Positions 29,217 to 39,557 of a DNA stretch of 64,000 nucleotides are shown one piece after another (the first letter of the stretch is position 1; the number at the start of each line of letters is the position of its first letter). The notes under the pieces were generated by a model that was not told the origin of the DNA, searched no databases, and saw only the letters and a list, made by a program, of their open reading frames with translations. The translations under genes and the position numbers were made by a program. The stretch is from assembly GCF_001507645.1 (NCBI RefSeq), contig NZ_CP013909.1, positions 372,001 through 436,000 of the forward strand. The letters are read 5' to 3'. The stretch is from Hymenobacter sedentarius. GTDB taxonomy: Bacteria > Bacteroidota > Bacteroidia > Cytophagales > Hymenobacteraceae.

Positions 29217-30161
29217 TTAAACTGCGGGCACGTTGGCCAAAGCAGCAGCGGGCACCACTTTCACCAGCTCGGCAAACAGTGCCTCGCGGGCTTCCACTTC
29301 CTCGGCGGTGAGGTTGAGCAGGCGCTCGGTGCCGAATTTCTCGACGCAGAACGAAGCCATGGCCGAGCCGTGAATGACGGCGCGCTTCATGTTTTCGAAG
29401 CTGATGTCGTCGGTCGCGGCCAAGTGGCCAATGAAACCGCCCGCGAACGTGTCGCCGGCGCCGGTCGGGTCGAATACTTCTTCCAGCGGCAATGCGGGCG
29501 CGTAGAACACCTTGTTTTTGTGGAAGAGCAGGGCGCCGTGCTCGCCTTTCTTGATGATGAGAAACTTCGGCCCCATGGCCATGATTTTCTTGGCAGCCTT
29601 CACCAGCGAGTACTCGCCGCTGAGCTGGCGGGCTTCTTCGTCGTTGATGCTGAGCACGTCCACCATTTCGATGGTGGCGATGAGCTCTTCCAGGGCAATG
29701 TCCATCCAGAAGTTCATGGTGTCCATCACAATTAGCTTGGGCCGGTTGACGAGGCGCTGGATGACCAGGCGCTGCACCTGCGGGGCCAGGTTGCCCAGCA
29801 TCAGGTACTTGCAGTCCTGGTAGCTATCGGGAATGATGGGGTCGAAATCGGCCAGCACGTTGAGCTCCGTCACCAGGGTTTCGCGCGAGTTGAGGTCCCG
29901 CGAGTACTTGCCCGACCAGAAAAACGACTTCTCGCCCTGCTTCACCTGCAGGCCTTCCACGTCCACGCCGTGCTCTTCGAGCAGCAAGATGTCAGACTGC
30001 GGAAAGTCTTCGCCCACTACGGCCACCAATTTCACGGGCTTTACCGAATAAGAAGCTGAGAGGCCGATAAACGTGGCAGCACCACCGATGATTTTGTCGG
30101 TTTTGCCGAAGGGCGTTTCGATGGCGTCGAATGCAACGCTGCCGATGACGAGTAGACTCAT
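29217..30161 (-). CDS. PfkB family sugar kinase
   Basis: The 314-residue protein is a ribokinase-fold kinase. The second PfkB signature DPTGAGDTFAGG, with the catalytic Asp in GAGD, is intact near residue ~238. The N-terminal GGAATFIGLS takes the place of signature 1. The opening LVIGSVAFDAIETPFGK is shared with adenosine-kinase-like Bacteroidota proteins. Substrate could be a sugar, a nucleoside or a sugar phosphate; none can be chosen. It lies alone between a small hypothetical gene and tRNA-His, all on the - strand. Confidence 0.88.
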   Translation of the reverse strand: MSLLVIGSVAFDAIETPFGKTDKIIGGAATFIGLSASYSVKPVKLVAVVGEDFPQSDILLLEEHGVDVEGLQVKQGEKSFFWSGKYSRDLNSRETLVTELNVLADFDPIIPDSYQDCKYLMLGNLAPQVQRLVIQRLVNRPKLIVMDTMNFWMDIALEELIATIEMVDVLSINDEEARQLSGEYSLVKAAKKIMAMGPKFLIIKKGEHGALLFHKNKVFYAPALPLEEVFDPTGAGDTFAGGFIGHLAATDDISFENMKRAVIHGSAMASFCVEKFGTERLLNLTAEEVEAREALFAELVKVVPAAALANVPAV

Positions 30162-30278
30162 GTACTTAATGTTTAGGGTGTTGTCGAGTTAAATAGGTGC
30201 TGATTGAAGGGCTGAGCAATGGGCCGAAACCAACCACCGCGCGGCAATCCACACTACAACGTTCGGCAATTAAAAAAA

Positions 30279-30304
30279 AAGTCCCCGGAAATCTCCGGGG
30301 ACTT
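30279..30304 (-). terminator. Terminator of tRNA-His
   Basis: Perfect 10-bp stem AAGTCCCCGG/CCGGGGACTT around 6 nt, followed on the - strand by a run of T (plus strand A9). It lies 8 bp past the tRNA. Confidence 0.85.
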
Positions 30305-30312
30305 AATTAATG

Positions 30313-30387
<75 letters not shown>

Positions 30388-30405
30388 GTGTTGGTTTTGG
30401 TGGTG

Positions 30406-30437
30406 CAAAGATAGAAAAGGAAGCGGGATTGGGCAAA
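30406..30437 (-). promoter_or_regulatory. Promoter of tRNA-His
   Basis: TTTG (30437-30434), 20-bp spacer and TATCTTTG (30413-30406) on the - strand, with the predicted start about 15 nt before the mature tRNA. Confidence 0.75.
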
Positions 30438-30479
30438 AAAAGTTCTGAGGGAGGATGATTTGATGGCTCAGTTGATAGA

Positions 30480-30581
30480 GACCGTCATGCTGAGCGCAGC
30501 CGAAGCATCTCGCCCACATCATTGAACGATTGATTTAGTGACAGCCCGTGAGATGCTTCGGCTGCGCTCAGCATGACGGTC
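30480..30581. repeat. REP-like palindrome, copy 1
   Basis: Two perfect 32-bp arms (30480-30511 and 30550-30581) around a 38-nt loop. The core GTCATGCTGAGC..GAAGCATCTC recurs at four other loci in this window. It lies between tRNA-His (-) and the helicase (+). With the tRNA gene, its promoter and terminator, this accounts for the 480-bp gap 30162-30642. Confidence 0.9.
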
Positions 30582-30642
30582 TTTTTGTATCGGGTTCTGT
30601 CGGGGCAAAGGCTCTCCGCTTCAAAAAGCCGACCTTTGCAGA

Positions 30643-32055
<1,413 letters not shown>

Positions 32056-32076
32056 GCCGTTAACAGAAATAGGCTT

Positions 32077-32178
32077 AAAGCCCGTCATGCTGAGCTTGCC
32101 GAAGCATCTCTACTGCGCAGCTAATCAGAGTTAGTGCTGCGGTAGAGATGCTTCGGCAAGCTCAGCATGACGGGCTTT
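32077..32178. repeat. REP-like palindrome, copy 2
   Basis: Perfect 37-bp arms (32077-32113 and 32142-32178) around a 28-nt loop. It lies 22 bp past the helicase stop codon and 13 bp from the convergent membrane-protein gene, where it could act as a transcription barrier. Confidence 0.9.
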
Positions 32179-32190
32179 ACTGCTACAGTA

Positions 32191-32604
32191 CTAGTGATGA
32201 TGGTGCAACATGTGCCCGAAGTGCACGCTAATAAACGTGAGGGCACAACCCCAGAACACCGCGCTCCACAGCATGTGGAGCAAGATGCGGGCCCGCGGCA
32301 CGCCCAGCAGCGTGGCGATGACGGTGCCGCCAATGGGAGTGAGCAGCAGCGGGGTAAGGAAGGCGATGCCCCCCATCCCAAACTTGCGAAACACCTTGAT
32401 AATGTTGCGCGAGCGTTTCGTAAAGATGGGCTCGCGGCGCAAGCGTCGCTGCTTCTGCCGGTGCTGCATCCAGACGCGGCCGATGCCTGAGAAAATAAAG
32501 ACGCTGGTCATCATGCCGGCCACGGTGAGGCCCATCGTGGGCCAGAAGTGCAGCCCCATGGAAGTGCCGGCCAGTGGGCCGCCCAAAAACTTGACCGTGC
32601 TCAA
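32191..32604 (-). CDS. Small integral membrane protein, DedA/small-multidrug-export-like
   Basis: The frame is open from 32712, but TATCTTTG at 32708-32701 is a perfect -7 promoter box, so translation should begin further downstream. The TTG at 32604 gives about 137 residues starting LSTVKFLGG; the start is uncertain. Three or four hydrophobic segments are present, with a cytoplasmic basic loop (RQKQRRLRREPIFTKRSRN) and the motif FLTPLLLTPIGGTVIATLLG, which resembles the re-entrant Pro/Gly segment of the small-multidrug-export/DedA superfamily. The C terminus ends in HHHH. The function is unknown. Confidence 0.7.
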   Translation of the reverse strand: MSTVKFLGGPLAGTSMGLHFWPTMGLTVAGMMTSVFIFSGIGRVWMQHRQKQRRLRREPIFTKRSRNIIKVFRKFGMGGIAFLTPLLLTPIGGTVIATLLGVPRARILLHMLWSAVFWGCALTFISVHFGHMLHHHH

Positions 32605-32700
32605 CAAGAACACAGACGCGCATTTAACGGCGGGATGGAGCAAAACGAGGAGAAAAAGCAGGCGGTGATGAGTAAAAAGCAAAGCGGGGTGGACGCTTCG

Positions 32701-32708
32701 CAAAGATA
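32701..32708 (-). promoter_or_regulatory. -7 element of the small membrane protein gene
   Basis: TATCTTTG on the - strand matches TAnnTTTG exactly; no good TTG lies at -33. It overlaps the most upstream possible start codon, which argues against that start. Confidence 0.5.
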
Positions 32709-32891
32709 CCAAGTTTAAAGAGGGCTGGTTCCATAAACGCCGCTTGCAGGCCGCTTATTATGCTGTTTTGCCCAGCCTAAACGGTAGCGCACAGCCCAAA
32801 CCCAGCTCTCTGGCCGGCCTGAAATCTTCACCTTTACCAGCCCGGCGCTTGGGCTGGACGCGTTGAGCTACTCGCCAAGCGGTGGCGTGGG

Positions 32892-33611
32892 CTAGAGCTT
32901 GCTGCCGTAGGAGAGGTCGCCCGCGTCGCCGAGGCCGGGCACGATGTAGGCGTGCTCGTTCAGGCGCTCGTCGATGGCGGCTACCCACAGGCTGGCTTCG
33001 GGAATCTCGCGGGCCACGTACGCTAGGCCCTCGGGCGAGGCAATGACGGCGGCGATGTGCACCTGCCGCGGCGTGCCGAAGCGCAGCATAGCCCGATAGG
33101 TTTGCACGAGGCTTTTGCCGGTGGCCAGCATGGGGTCGGCCAGAATAAGCACCCGCTCGTCGAGGCTGGGCGCCGACAGATAATCGACCTGTACCTGCAC
33201 CTGGGCCGTGCCCTCGATGCGGTAGGCCGCCACGAAGGCGCTGGGCGACTGGTCGAAATAGTTGAGGAAGCCCTGGTGAAAGGGCAGGCCAGCGCGCAGC
33301 ACGGTGGCCAGAATGGGAAAGTCGTGCAGCAGCTTGCCGCGGGTTTCGGCCAGGGGCGTCTGAATGGTTTGCTCGGTGTAGCTGAGGTGGGCGCTGATGC
33401 GGTAGGCAATGATTTCGCCCAGGCGCTGGAGGTTGCGGCGGAAACGGAGGCTGTCTTTTTGCACCTCTTTGTCGCGCAGCTCGGCCAGGAAATGGTTGGC
33501 GATGCTGGGCTCGGCACACACAACGTGCACATGGGCCAGGGCGTCGACCGTGTCGGCAGCGACGGGCACGGCTGCGTCGGCTGGTGCGGTAGAAAGTGGG
33601 GTTTTGGCCAT
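32892..33611 (-). CDS. upp: Uracil phosphoribosyltransferase
   Basis: The 239-residue enzyme makes UMP from uracil and PRPP in pyrimidine salvage. The PRPP loop LADPMLATGKS and the uracil-binding YIVPGLGDAGDLSYG motif at the C terminus are clear. ATG 33611 is the natural start, although the frame is open to 33695. The first ~25 residues (Thr/Ala/Pro-rich) are an extension relative to the usual 210-residue enzyme. The gap downstream (32713-32891) contains two copies of the TTGGGCT heptamer in inverted orientation, 32793-32799 and 32849-32855, but no gene. Confidence 0.93.
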   Translation of the reverse strand: MAKTPLSTAPADAAVPVAADTVDALAHVHVVCAEPSIANHFLAELRDKEVQKDSLRFRRNLQRLGEIIAYRISAHLSYTEQTIQTPLAETRGKLLHDFPILATVLRAGLPFHQGFLNYFDQSPSAFVAAYRIEGTAQVQVQVDYLSAPSLDERVLILADPMLATGKSLVQTYRAMLRFGTPRQVHIAAVIASPEGLAYVAREIPEASLWVAAIDERLNEHAYIVPGLGDAGDLSYGSKL

Positions 33612-33882
33612 GCTGCAAAAAGGGAAAGGAGGTGGAGCCAGGAATATAAACCTTGCTGTGGCCCCGAAGTTGGCACAAAAACCGGCGGCAGGCAAGAAAT
33701 ACCCGGTATCAGGCCTGCTTCAGCACCGGTTCAGGGTGGTCCAGGGCGTCCTCCTGGCGATGGCCCACAGAGGCTCAGCTTATCCGTACCAACGGCTTGC
33801 TGCGTAGGTTTGTTAAGAAATTGCCGCTCTTGACTTTCGTTGGGTCGTGCCGTTTCGCTTTTTATGAGAACTATCGGTATTT

Positions 33883-35862
33883 ATGCATAAAGCTCTGCTT
33901 CTTTCTTCCGTGCTGGCGCTGCTGACGGGCTCCCTGGCCGCCCAGACTGTGCCCACGACACCTCCCACAGCGCCCACCAACCCATCGGCACCCGCTACTC
34001 CCGCGAAGGCCGAAAAATCGCCGTGGTTAATTTTCGACCAACCGCTTGATAGTGTGCCGCCCACTCGGAGCAAAGCAGCTCGGGAGCGGCCGCTGCGCGA
34101 TAAGCCAGTACGTACGGCCACGCCGCGGCAAAAGAGCTTTTCGGGCAATAACACCGCACCAACACAGGGCGCCAACTACGTGCCACTCGACCCCGACACG
34201 TACCGCCTGATTGACCGATACGCCATCAAGTTTGGCTCCGATTCGCTGCATGACCCGCACACCAGCTCACGGCCTTATACCCGCGCCGGCGTGGCCCGCC
34301 TGGCCGAGCGCATGCTCTCGGCCGACAGTGCCCAAGCCTACCGCACCGGCAGCCTTTCCCGCGCCGACCGGTTCAATGCCCAATACCTGCTGAAAGACAA
34401 TTGGGCTAACTCCGAGCAGGGCGCCGACGTGAACCAGAGCGCCAGCCCTTTCCTGAACTACTTCTACCGCAATCAAACCGACTTATACCACGTCGAGTCG
34501 CCCGACTTTACGCTGCGCGTGAACCCCGTGCTGCTGCTGCAAGCTGGCAAGGATACGGAACTAAGTGGGCTGCGGTACGTGAACACGCGGGGCGTGCAAC
34601 TGGAAGGCACCATTGACCAGAAGCTGGGCTTCTACACCTTTCTAACTGACAACCAGCAGGCCGTGCCCGGCTATGTGCAGGACCGGATTCTGCGCGACGA
34701 CATTGTGCCGCACGAAGGTTTTAAAAAGAACTTTAAAAACCAGACCGACCAATACGACTTTTTCACGGCCCGTGGGGGCATTACCTACGCGGCCAGCAAG
34801 CACATCAACGTGCAGCTGGCCCACGACCGCAACTTCATCGGCAACGGCTACCGCTCGCTGATTATCTCTGATTACAGCGCGCCGTACTTCTTCCTGAAGA
34901 TTAATACTCGGGTCTGGAAGTTCAACTACCAGAACCTGTTTGCCGAGCTCACGGCCGAGCGCAAAAACCAGGACCAGGTGTACCCCAAGAAGTACCTGGC
35001 GCTGCACCACCTCAGCTTCGATGTGACGCCCAATTTCAACATTGGCGTGTTTGAGAGCACGGTGCTGGGCGGCCGCGGCATCGACAGCACTATCGTGAAC
35101 GGGCGCGTGGTGAACCAGCGCGGCGGCTTCGAGCTGCAGTACCTGAACCCGGTGATTTTCTACCGCGCAGTGGAGCAGAACGTGGGCTCGGCCGATAACG
35201 CCATTCTTGGGCTGGATTTCAAGTGGAACGTGCTCCACACCGCCCAGCTCTACGGTCAGGTGGTACTCGATGAGTTTAAGATAAGCGAGGTGCGCGCCGG
35301 CAACGGCTGGTGGGGCAACAAGCAAGCCGTGCAGCTGGGCGCCAAGTACATCGACGTGGCCGGCCTGCGCAACCTCGACCTGCAGGTGGAAGTCAACTAC
35401 ATCCGGCCCTACACCTACCAGCACGAAGACAGCTACACCAACTACCAGCATTACCAGCAGCCCCTGGCCCACCCCATGGGCGCCAACCTGGCCGAGATAC
35501 TGGGGGTGCTCAGCTACCAGCCCCTGCCCCGCCTGATGCTGGTGGGCAAGGCCTTCTATTCGGAGCAGGGCCTCGACGTCAACAACGCAGACCTCAACGG
35601 CTTCAACTTTGGTGGCAACGTACTTAAGTCGTACAACACCCGGGTAAGCGAATACGGCAATAAAGTAGCCCAAGGCAACAAGAGCCGCCTGCTGCATGCC
35701 GATTTCACGGCCACGTACCAGCCCCGCCTGAACCTATTCCTCGACGCCAAGCTGATTGCGCGCAACCAGACCTACACCCGCACCCTCGCCCTCAACGGCA
35801 ACGAAGTATACGCCTCGCTGGCCCTGCGCTGGAACATTGCCCAGCGGCTCCACGAATTTTAA
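33883..35862 (+). CDS. Outer-membrane beta-barrel protein, Wzi/RemB-like
   Basis: The 659-residue product has a signal peptide ending near SLAAQ (residue ~21), a Pro/Thr-rich segment (~22-45), and about 500 residues of alternating aromatic/hydrophobic strands ending in SLALRWNIAQRLHEF, a typical barrel C terminus. The AHDRNFIGNGYRSLIISD and FESTVLGGRGIDS blocks match Bacteroidota proteins annotated as capsule assembly Wzi or gliding protein RemB. Such barrels bind surface polysaccharide or take part in motility; which applies here is unknown. It is followed immediately by an inverted repeat and a four-helix-bundle gene. Confidence 0.75.
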   Translation: MHKALLLSSVLALLTGSLAAQTVPTTPPTAPTNPSAPATPAKAEKSPWLIFDQPLDSVPPTRSKAARERPLRDKPVRTATPRQKSFSGNNTAPTQGANYVPLDPDTYRLIDRYAIKFGSDSLHDPHTSSRPYTRAGVARLAERMLSADSAQAYRTGSLSRADRFNAQYLLKDNWANSEQGADVNQSASPFLNYFYRNQTDLYHVESPDFTLRVNPVLLLQAGKDTELSGLRYVNTRGVQLEGTIDQKLGFYTFLTDNQQAVPGYVQDRILRDDIVPHEGFKKNFKNQTDQYDFFTARGGITYAASKHINVQLAHDRNFIGNGYRSLIISDYSAPYFFLKINTRVWKFNYQNLFAELTAERKNQDQVYPKKYLALHHLSFDVTPNFNIGVFESTVLGGRGIDSTIVNGRVVNQRGGFELQYLNPVIFYRAVEQNVGSADNAILGLDFKWNVLHTAQLYGQVVLDEFKISEVRAGNGWWGNKQAVQLGAKYIDVAGLRNLDLQVEVNYIRPYTYQHEDSYTNYQHYQQPLAHPMGANLAEILGVLSYQPLPRLMLVGKAFYSEQGLDVNNADLNGFNFGGNVLKSYNTRVSEYGNKVAQGNKSRLLHADFTATYQPRLNLFLDAKLIARNQTYTRTLALNGNEVYASLALRWNIAQRLHEF

Positions 35863-35867
35863 GTCAT

Positions 35868-35895
35868 TTAACAATTATCATTTAACATTTATCAG
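35868..35895. repeat. Left inverted repeat of the four-helix-bundle element
   Basis: AT-rich 28-mer, complementary at 27 of 28 positions to 36299-36326. It starts 6 bp after the Wzi-like stop codon. Confidence 0.85.
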
Positions 35896-35904
35896 TCGTT
35901 CTGA

Positions 35905-36276
35905 ATGCTAGGTGGCAAGGACAATGTGCTTTATGACAAGTCCTATGCCTTTGCGGTGCGGGTGGTGAAGGCTTACCAGTTCCTATCGTCCGAGAAGCGA
36001 AAATTCGTTCTCTCGAAGCAATTGCTGCGCTGCGGAACGAGCATTGGGGCAAACGTAACGGAGGCAAATGGAGCCATTTCAGACGCCGACTTCTCCGCCA
36101 AAATATCCATCGCCTACAAAGAGTGCCTGGAAACCAAATACTGGCTGAACCTACTGCACGACACCGATTTTATTACGCCTAAGATGTTTGAAAGCATGTT
36201 CGCCGACGCCGATGAGCTGGGCAGAATGCTTTTCTCCATCCTTCGGTCAACCCGCAAGCTTCGCAATGCCATTTAG
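35905..36276 (+). CDS. Four-helix-bundle protein (S23 / 23S rRNA intervening-sequence family)
   Basis: The 123-residue protein belongs to the S23/IVP family: an amphipathic helix YDKSYAFAVRVVKAYQFL, then LLRCGTSIGANVTEANGA and KISIAYKECLETKYWLNLL, which are its hallmarks. Family members were first found inside 23S rRNA intervening sequences and form pentameric four-helix bundles; Avd of diversity-generating retroelements has the same fold. Their role is not established. The gene is enclosed by 28-bp inverted repeats and lies between two unrelated same-strand genes, so it looks like an inserted cassette. The leader is only 9 bp beyond the repeat. Confidence 0.88.
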   Translation: MLGGKDNVLYDKSYAFAVRVVKAYQFLSSEKRKFVLSKQLLRCGTSIGANVTEANGAISDADFSAKISIAYKECLETKYWLNLLHDTDFITPKMFESMFADADELGRMLFSILRSTRKLRNAI

Positions 36277-36298
36277 CACATTGTCAGTCCTGTAAAAG

Positions 36299-36326
36299 CT
36301 GATAACTGTTAAATGATAATTGTTAA
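36299..36326. repeat. Right inverted repeat of the four-helix-bundle element
   Basis: Partner of 35868-35895 (one mismatch in 28). It ends 8 bp before the ATG of the ABC transporter gene. Confidence 0.85.
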
Positions 36327-36334
36327 TTGATAAG

Positions 36335-38179
36335 ATGAAGACTTATTTACGCATCCTTAGCTACGCCCGGCCTTACGCAGACTTCCTGCCGCTATACCTG
36401 CTATATACGGTTCTGGGCATCTTTTTCAGCATTGGCAACTTCGCGCTCATCATTCCGCTGCTGAATGTGCTGTTTGACAAGACCGGCAAGGTGCAGGTGC
36501 AGGCGCCGACCCACCTGCCGGATTTTGCGCTCACGCTCGACTACATCACCAATACTTTCAACTACTACTTTGCCCAGGTGATTGCCGAGCACGGCAAGCT
36601 GGGGGCACTGCTCTTTGTGTGCCTTGTGCTGGTGGTGTCGGTGTTTTTCAGCAACGTGTTCCGGTACCTGAGCTTGCGGCTGGTGGCCCGGGTGCGTTCG
36701 CGCGTTATCCGCAACTTGCGCCGCGCGCTGTACCACCGCATCATGCGGCTGGAGTTGGGCTACTTTGCCAACGAGCGCAAGGGCGACCTGATGTCGCGCT
36801 TCACCAACGACGTACAGGAGGTGGAAATTTCGGTAGTGAACACGCTCACGGCCGTTATCCGCGAGCCGCTTACCATTGTGGCCTACTTCGCGGTGCTGTT
36901 TTACATGTCACTCAAACTCACGCTGTTCACGCTGTTGCTGTTGCCCATTTCGGGTGGCATCATCGCGGGCCTGGCCAAGCGCCTGCGCCAGCAGGCCAAA
37001 ACAAGCCAGAAGACGCTGGGCTCCATGCTCTCCGTGATTGACGAGACCCTGGGCGGCATTCGCGTGGTGAAAGCTTTTAATGCGGAGGAATACATAACGG
37101 GCAAGTTTGAAGCGCAGAACGACCAATACGCGAGCACCTCGCGGCGCATCGACAACATCCGCGACCTGGCCTCACCCTTTTCGGAGTTTGCGGGGGTACT
37201 GGTGGTGGCCGGGCTGCTGTATTTCGGCGGCTCGCTGATATTGGGCGGGCAGTCAGACCTGGAAGGGGCTTCGTTTATCACCTACATCGTGCTGTTTTCG
37301 CAAGTGCTCACGCCAGCCAAGGCACTGTCGTCGTCGTTTGGCAACATCCAGCGCGGGCTGGTGGCCGGCGAGCGGGTCCTGAGCATCATCGACACGGAGC
37401 CGGCCATACGCGACCGGCCGGGTGCCACCACCCTTCCGCCGTTTGAGCGCGAAATTGAGTTCCAGAACCTGCAGTTCAGCTACGGCGACACCCCGGTGCT
37501 CTACGATGTAAATCTGAAGATTCGCAAAGGCAGCACTGTGGCGCTGGTGGGCTCGAGCGGGGGCGGCAAAAGCACGCTGGCCGACCTGCTGCCGCGCTTC
37601 TACGACCCCAGCGGCGGCCAGATTCTGATTGACGGCCACGACCTGCGTGCCTGCACCCTGCACTCGGTGCGCGACCAGATGGGCATCGTGACCCAGGAAA
37701 GCATTCTGTTTAACGACAGCATCCTCAACAACATCCGCTTCAACACCGAAGCCAGCGAGGCCGAAGTCATCGAAGCCGCCAAAATCGCCAATGCCCACGA
37801 GTTCATCCTGGCCAGCCCCGAGGGCTACCAGACCGTGATTGGCGACCGGGGCTCGCGCCTCTCGGGCGGGCAGCGGCAGCGGCTCAGCATTGCGCGCGCC
37901 ATCTTGCGCAACCCGCCCATCCTCATTCTCGACGAAGCCACCTCGGCCCTCGACACCGAGAGCGAAAAGCTGGTGCAGGAAGCCCTGCAGCGCCTGATGC
38001 AAAACCGGACGTCGCTGGTCATTGCCCACCGCCTGAGCACGGTACAGCACGCCGATGAAATTATCGTGCTGCAGCACGGCCGCATCGTGGAGCGCGGCAC
38101 CCACGACGAGCTGGTGCGGCGCGAGGGCGGCGTGTACCAGCGCCTGAGCTCCATGCAGACCAATGCCGCGCTGGTATAA
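36335..38179 (+). CDS. MsbA-like ABC exporter (fused permease and ATPase)
   Basis: The 614-residue half-transporter starts at ATG 36335; the frame is open to 36320 inside the repeat. Residues ~1-320 hold six membrane helices, and residues ~350-600 the nucleotide-binding domain with Walker A GSSGGGKST (~405), signature LSGGQRQR (~509) and Walker B ILILDEATSALD. It would act as a homodimer. Homologues in this branch export lipid A core, lipids or drugs; MsbA-like lipid flipping is the best guess for a single-copy Bacteroidota gene. The gene follows the right repeat of the four-helix-bundle element. Confidence 0.9.
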   Translation: MKTYLRILSYARPYADFLPLYLLYTVLGIFFSIGNFALIIPLLNVLFDKTGKVQVQAPTHLPDFALTLDYITNTFNYYFAQVIAEHGKLGALLFVCLVLVVSVFFSNVFRYLSLRLVARVRSRVIRNLRRALYHRIMRLELGYFANERKGDLMSRFTNDVQEVEISVVNTLTAVIREPLTIVAYFAVLFYMSLKLTLFTLLLLPISGGIIAGLAKRLRQQAKTSQKTLGSMLSVIDETLGGIRVVKAFNAEEYITGKFEAQNDQYASTSRRIDNIRDLASPFSEFAGVLVVAGLLYFGGSLILGGQSDLEGASFITYIVLFSQVLTPAKALSSSFGNIQRGLVAGERVLSIIDTEPAIRDRPGATTLPPFEREIEFQNLQFSYGDTPVLYDVNLKIRKGSTVALVGSSGGGKSTLADLLPRFYDPSGGQILIDGHDLRACTLHSVRDQMGIVTQESILFNDSILNNIRFNTEASEAEVIEAAKIANAHEFILASPEGYQTVIGDRGSRLSGGQRQRLSIARAILRNPPILILDEATSALDTESEKLVQEALQRLMQNRTSLVIAHRLSTVQHADEIIVLQHGRIVERGTHDELVRREGGVYQRLSSMQTNAALV

Positions 38180-38290
38180 GCGCCCCAAATGCCCCGGCAC
38201 AGCGAAGTGCGCCATTAATGCGTACACAACGGCGACACCACGCAGGAACTTGGTGTACCTATCTTTCGGTCTCAACCAATCTTTTCCGCC

Positions 38291-38842
38291 ATGCTCGCTC
38301 TAAAACGTATTGTCACCGTTGCAGTAATGATTTATTTGTTGCTGGCGCTGTTGTTCATTTTCGTCCCGGCGGTGCGCACTTCCGTCATGGGCATGGGCTC
38401 GGGCCTGTCGGCTCTGGAGCAGGAACGGCAGTTTTACTACACCCTGTTCGTGATAGGCGCCATTTTGCTGGCCCTGCACTTAGTCACCGAAAACCTCGAC
38501 AGTGCCATCCTGCGCCGTTCGGTGAGCCAATACGAAGGCAAAATCAACGAGCTCAAAGCCAAGCTGTACGACCAGCAACAGCGCGCCACGGCGCCGGTAG
38601 TAGCTCCCGTAAGCCGCACTACCGACGGCCGAGTTTATACCGAGCCGGTTCCAGTGCAGCCGGTTCCGGTACAGACTTCGCCCGTGCAGCCTACGCCTGC
38701 CCACCCTACGCAGAGCCAGGCAGCCGGCACCGTGAGCCTGACCGAAAATCGCACGGCTGACCACTTGCCCCAGCCCATTTTCCCACAAAGCGACCCCAGC
38801 CTAACCAACACTCCACCCGCCGAGCGGCCCCCGTTATCTTAG
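38291..38842 (+). CDS. Hypothetical membrane protein with coiled coil and Pro-rich tail
   Basis: The 183-residue product has two membrane segments (residues ~5-27 and ~50-68), a short coiled coil (SQYEGKINELKAKLYDQQQ, ~78-97) and a long disordered Pro/Val/Thr/Gln tail with imperfect VPVQP repeats. I know of no family match. The tail is on the side following the second helix, presumably cytoplasmic. It precedes the gmhA-like gene by 43 bp on the same strand. Confidence 0.72.
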   Translation: MLALKRIVTVAVMIYLLLALLFIFVPAVRTSVMGMGSGLSALEQERQFYYTLFVIGAILLALHLVTENLDSAILRRSVSQYEGKINELKAKLYDQQQRATAPVVAPVSRTTDGRVYTEPVPVQPVPVQTSPVQPTPAHPTQSQAAGTVSLTENRTADHLPQPIFPQSDPSLTNTPPAERPPLS

Positions 38843-38885
38843 AAAGCGGTTGCTCTAACGCTCGATACCCGCGCTTCCGCTTCAC

Positions 38886-39479
38886 GTGTCTGATACTCCT
38901 TCCCTCCTGACCGACCTTATCCAAGCCGAACTGGCCGAAGCGCGCGACGTGCTCGACCGTTTCCTCACTAACCCAGCCAACCTGGCCCGCATTGCCGAAG
39001 CGGCCGAGCTCATGGCCCACAGCCTGCGCAACGGCGGCAAAATCCTGACCTGCGGCAACGGCGGCAGCCTCTGCGATGCCCAGCACTTTGCCGAAGAGCT
39101 CAGCGGCCGCTACCGCCAAGACCGCCGCGCCCTGGCCGCCATTGCCCTCACCGAGGCCTCGCACATGACCTGCGTAGCCAATGACTACGGGTTCGAATTC
39201 GTCTTCAGCCGCTTTGTGCAGGCGCTGGGCCGGCCCGGCGATGTGCTGCTGGCCATCAGCACCAGCGGCAATTCGCCCAACGTGCTGCGCGCCGCCGAAG
39301 CGGCCAAAGAAGCCGGCATGCTGGTCGTGTCGCTTACCGGCAAAGACGGCGGCCAGCTGGCCGGCATCAGCGACGTGGAAATCCGGGCGCCGCACGCGGG
39401 CTATGCCGATAGGATTCAGGAAATCCACATCAAGGCCATTCACATCCTGATTATGCTGATTGAAAAGCTGACGCTGTAG
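38886..39479 (+). CDS. gmhA: D-sedoheptulose-7-phosphate isomerase (GmhA type)
   Basis: A 197-residue SIS-domain protein starting at GTG 38886. The motifs [21 protein letters not shown] and [13 protein letters not shown] are the substrate and zinc site of GmhA, which converts sedoheptulose 7-phosphate to D-glycero-D-manno-heptose 7-phosphate, first step of ADP-heptose synthesis for lipopolysaccharide core or glycoproteins. The conserved C-terminal helix [15 protein letters not shown] is present. Other heptose genes are not in the window. A generic SIS-domain isomerase is the alternative. Confidence 0.88.
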   Translation: MSDTPSLLTDLIQAELAEARDVLDRFLTNPANLARIAEAAELMAHSLRNGGKILTCGNGGSLCDAQHFAEELSGRYRQDRRALAAIALTEASHMTCVANDYGFEFVFSRFVQALGRPGDVLLAISTSGNSPNVLRAAEAAKEAGMLVVSLTGKDGGQLAGISDVEIRAPHAGYADRIQEIHIKAIHILIMLIEKLTL

Positions 39480-39557
39480 CGCCGGCTTTAAATTGCGCCG
39501 CTTTCTTTCTCTACCATCCGTTTTGATACTCTCCAACCACCCGTTGGAGCCACCGTT

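Noticed and set aside
32758..33678. 306-codon frame on - overlapping upp
   Set aside because: Arg/Pro/Ala-rich shadow of the uracil phosphoribosyltransferase gene in another frame.
35868..36326. Four-helix-bundle gene as the Avd part of a diversity-generating retroelement
   Set aside because: No reverse transcriptase or template/variable repeat pair lies near it.
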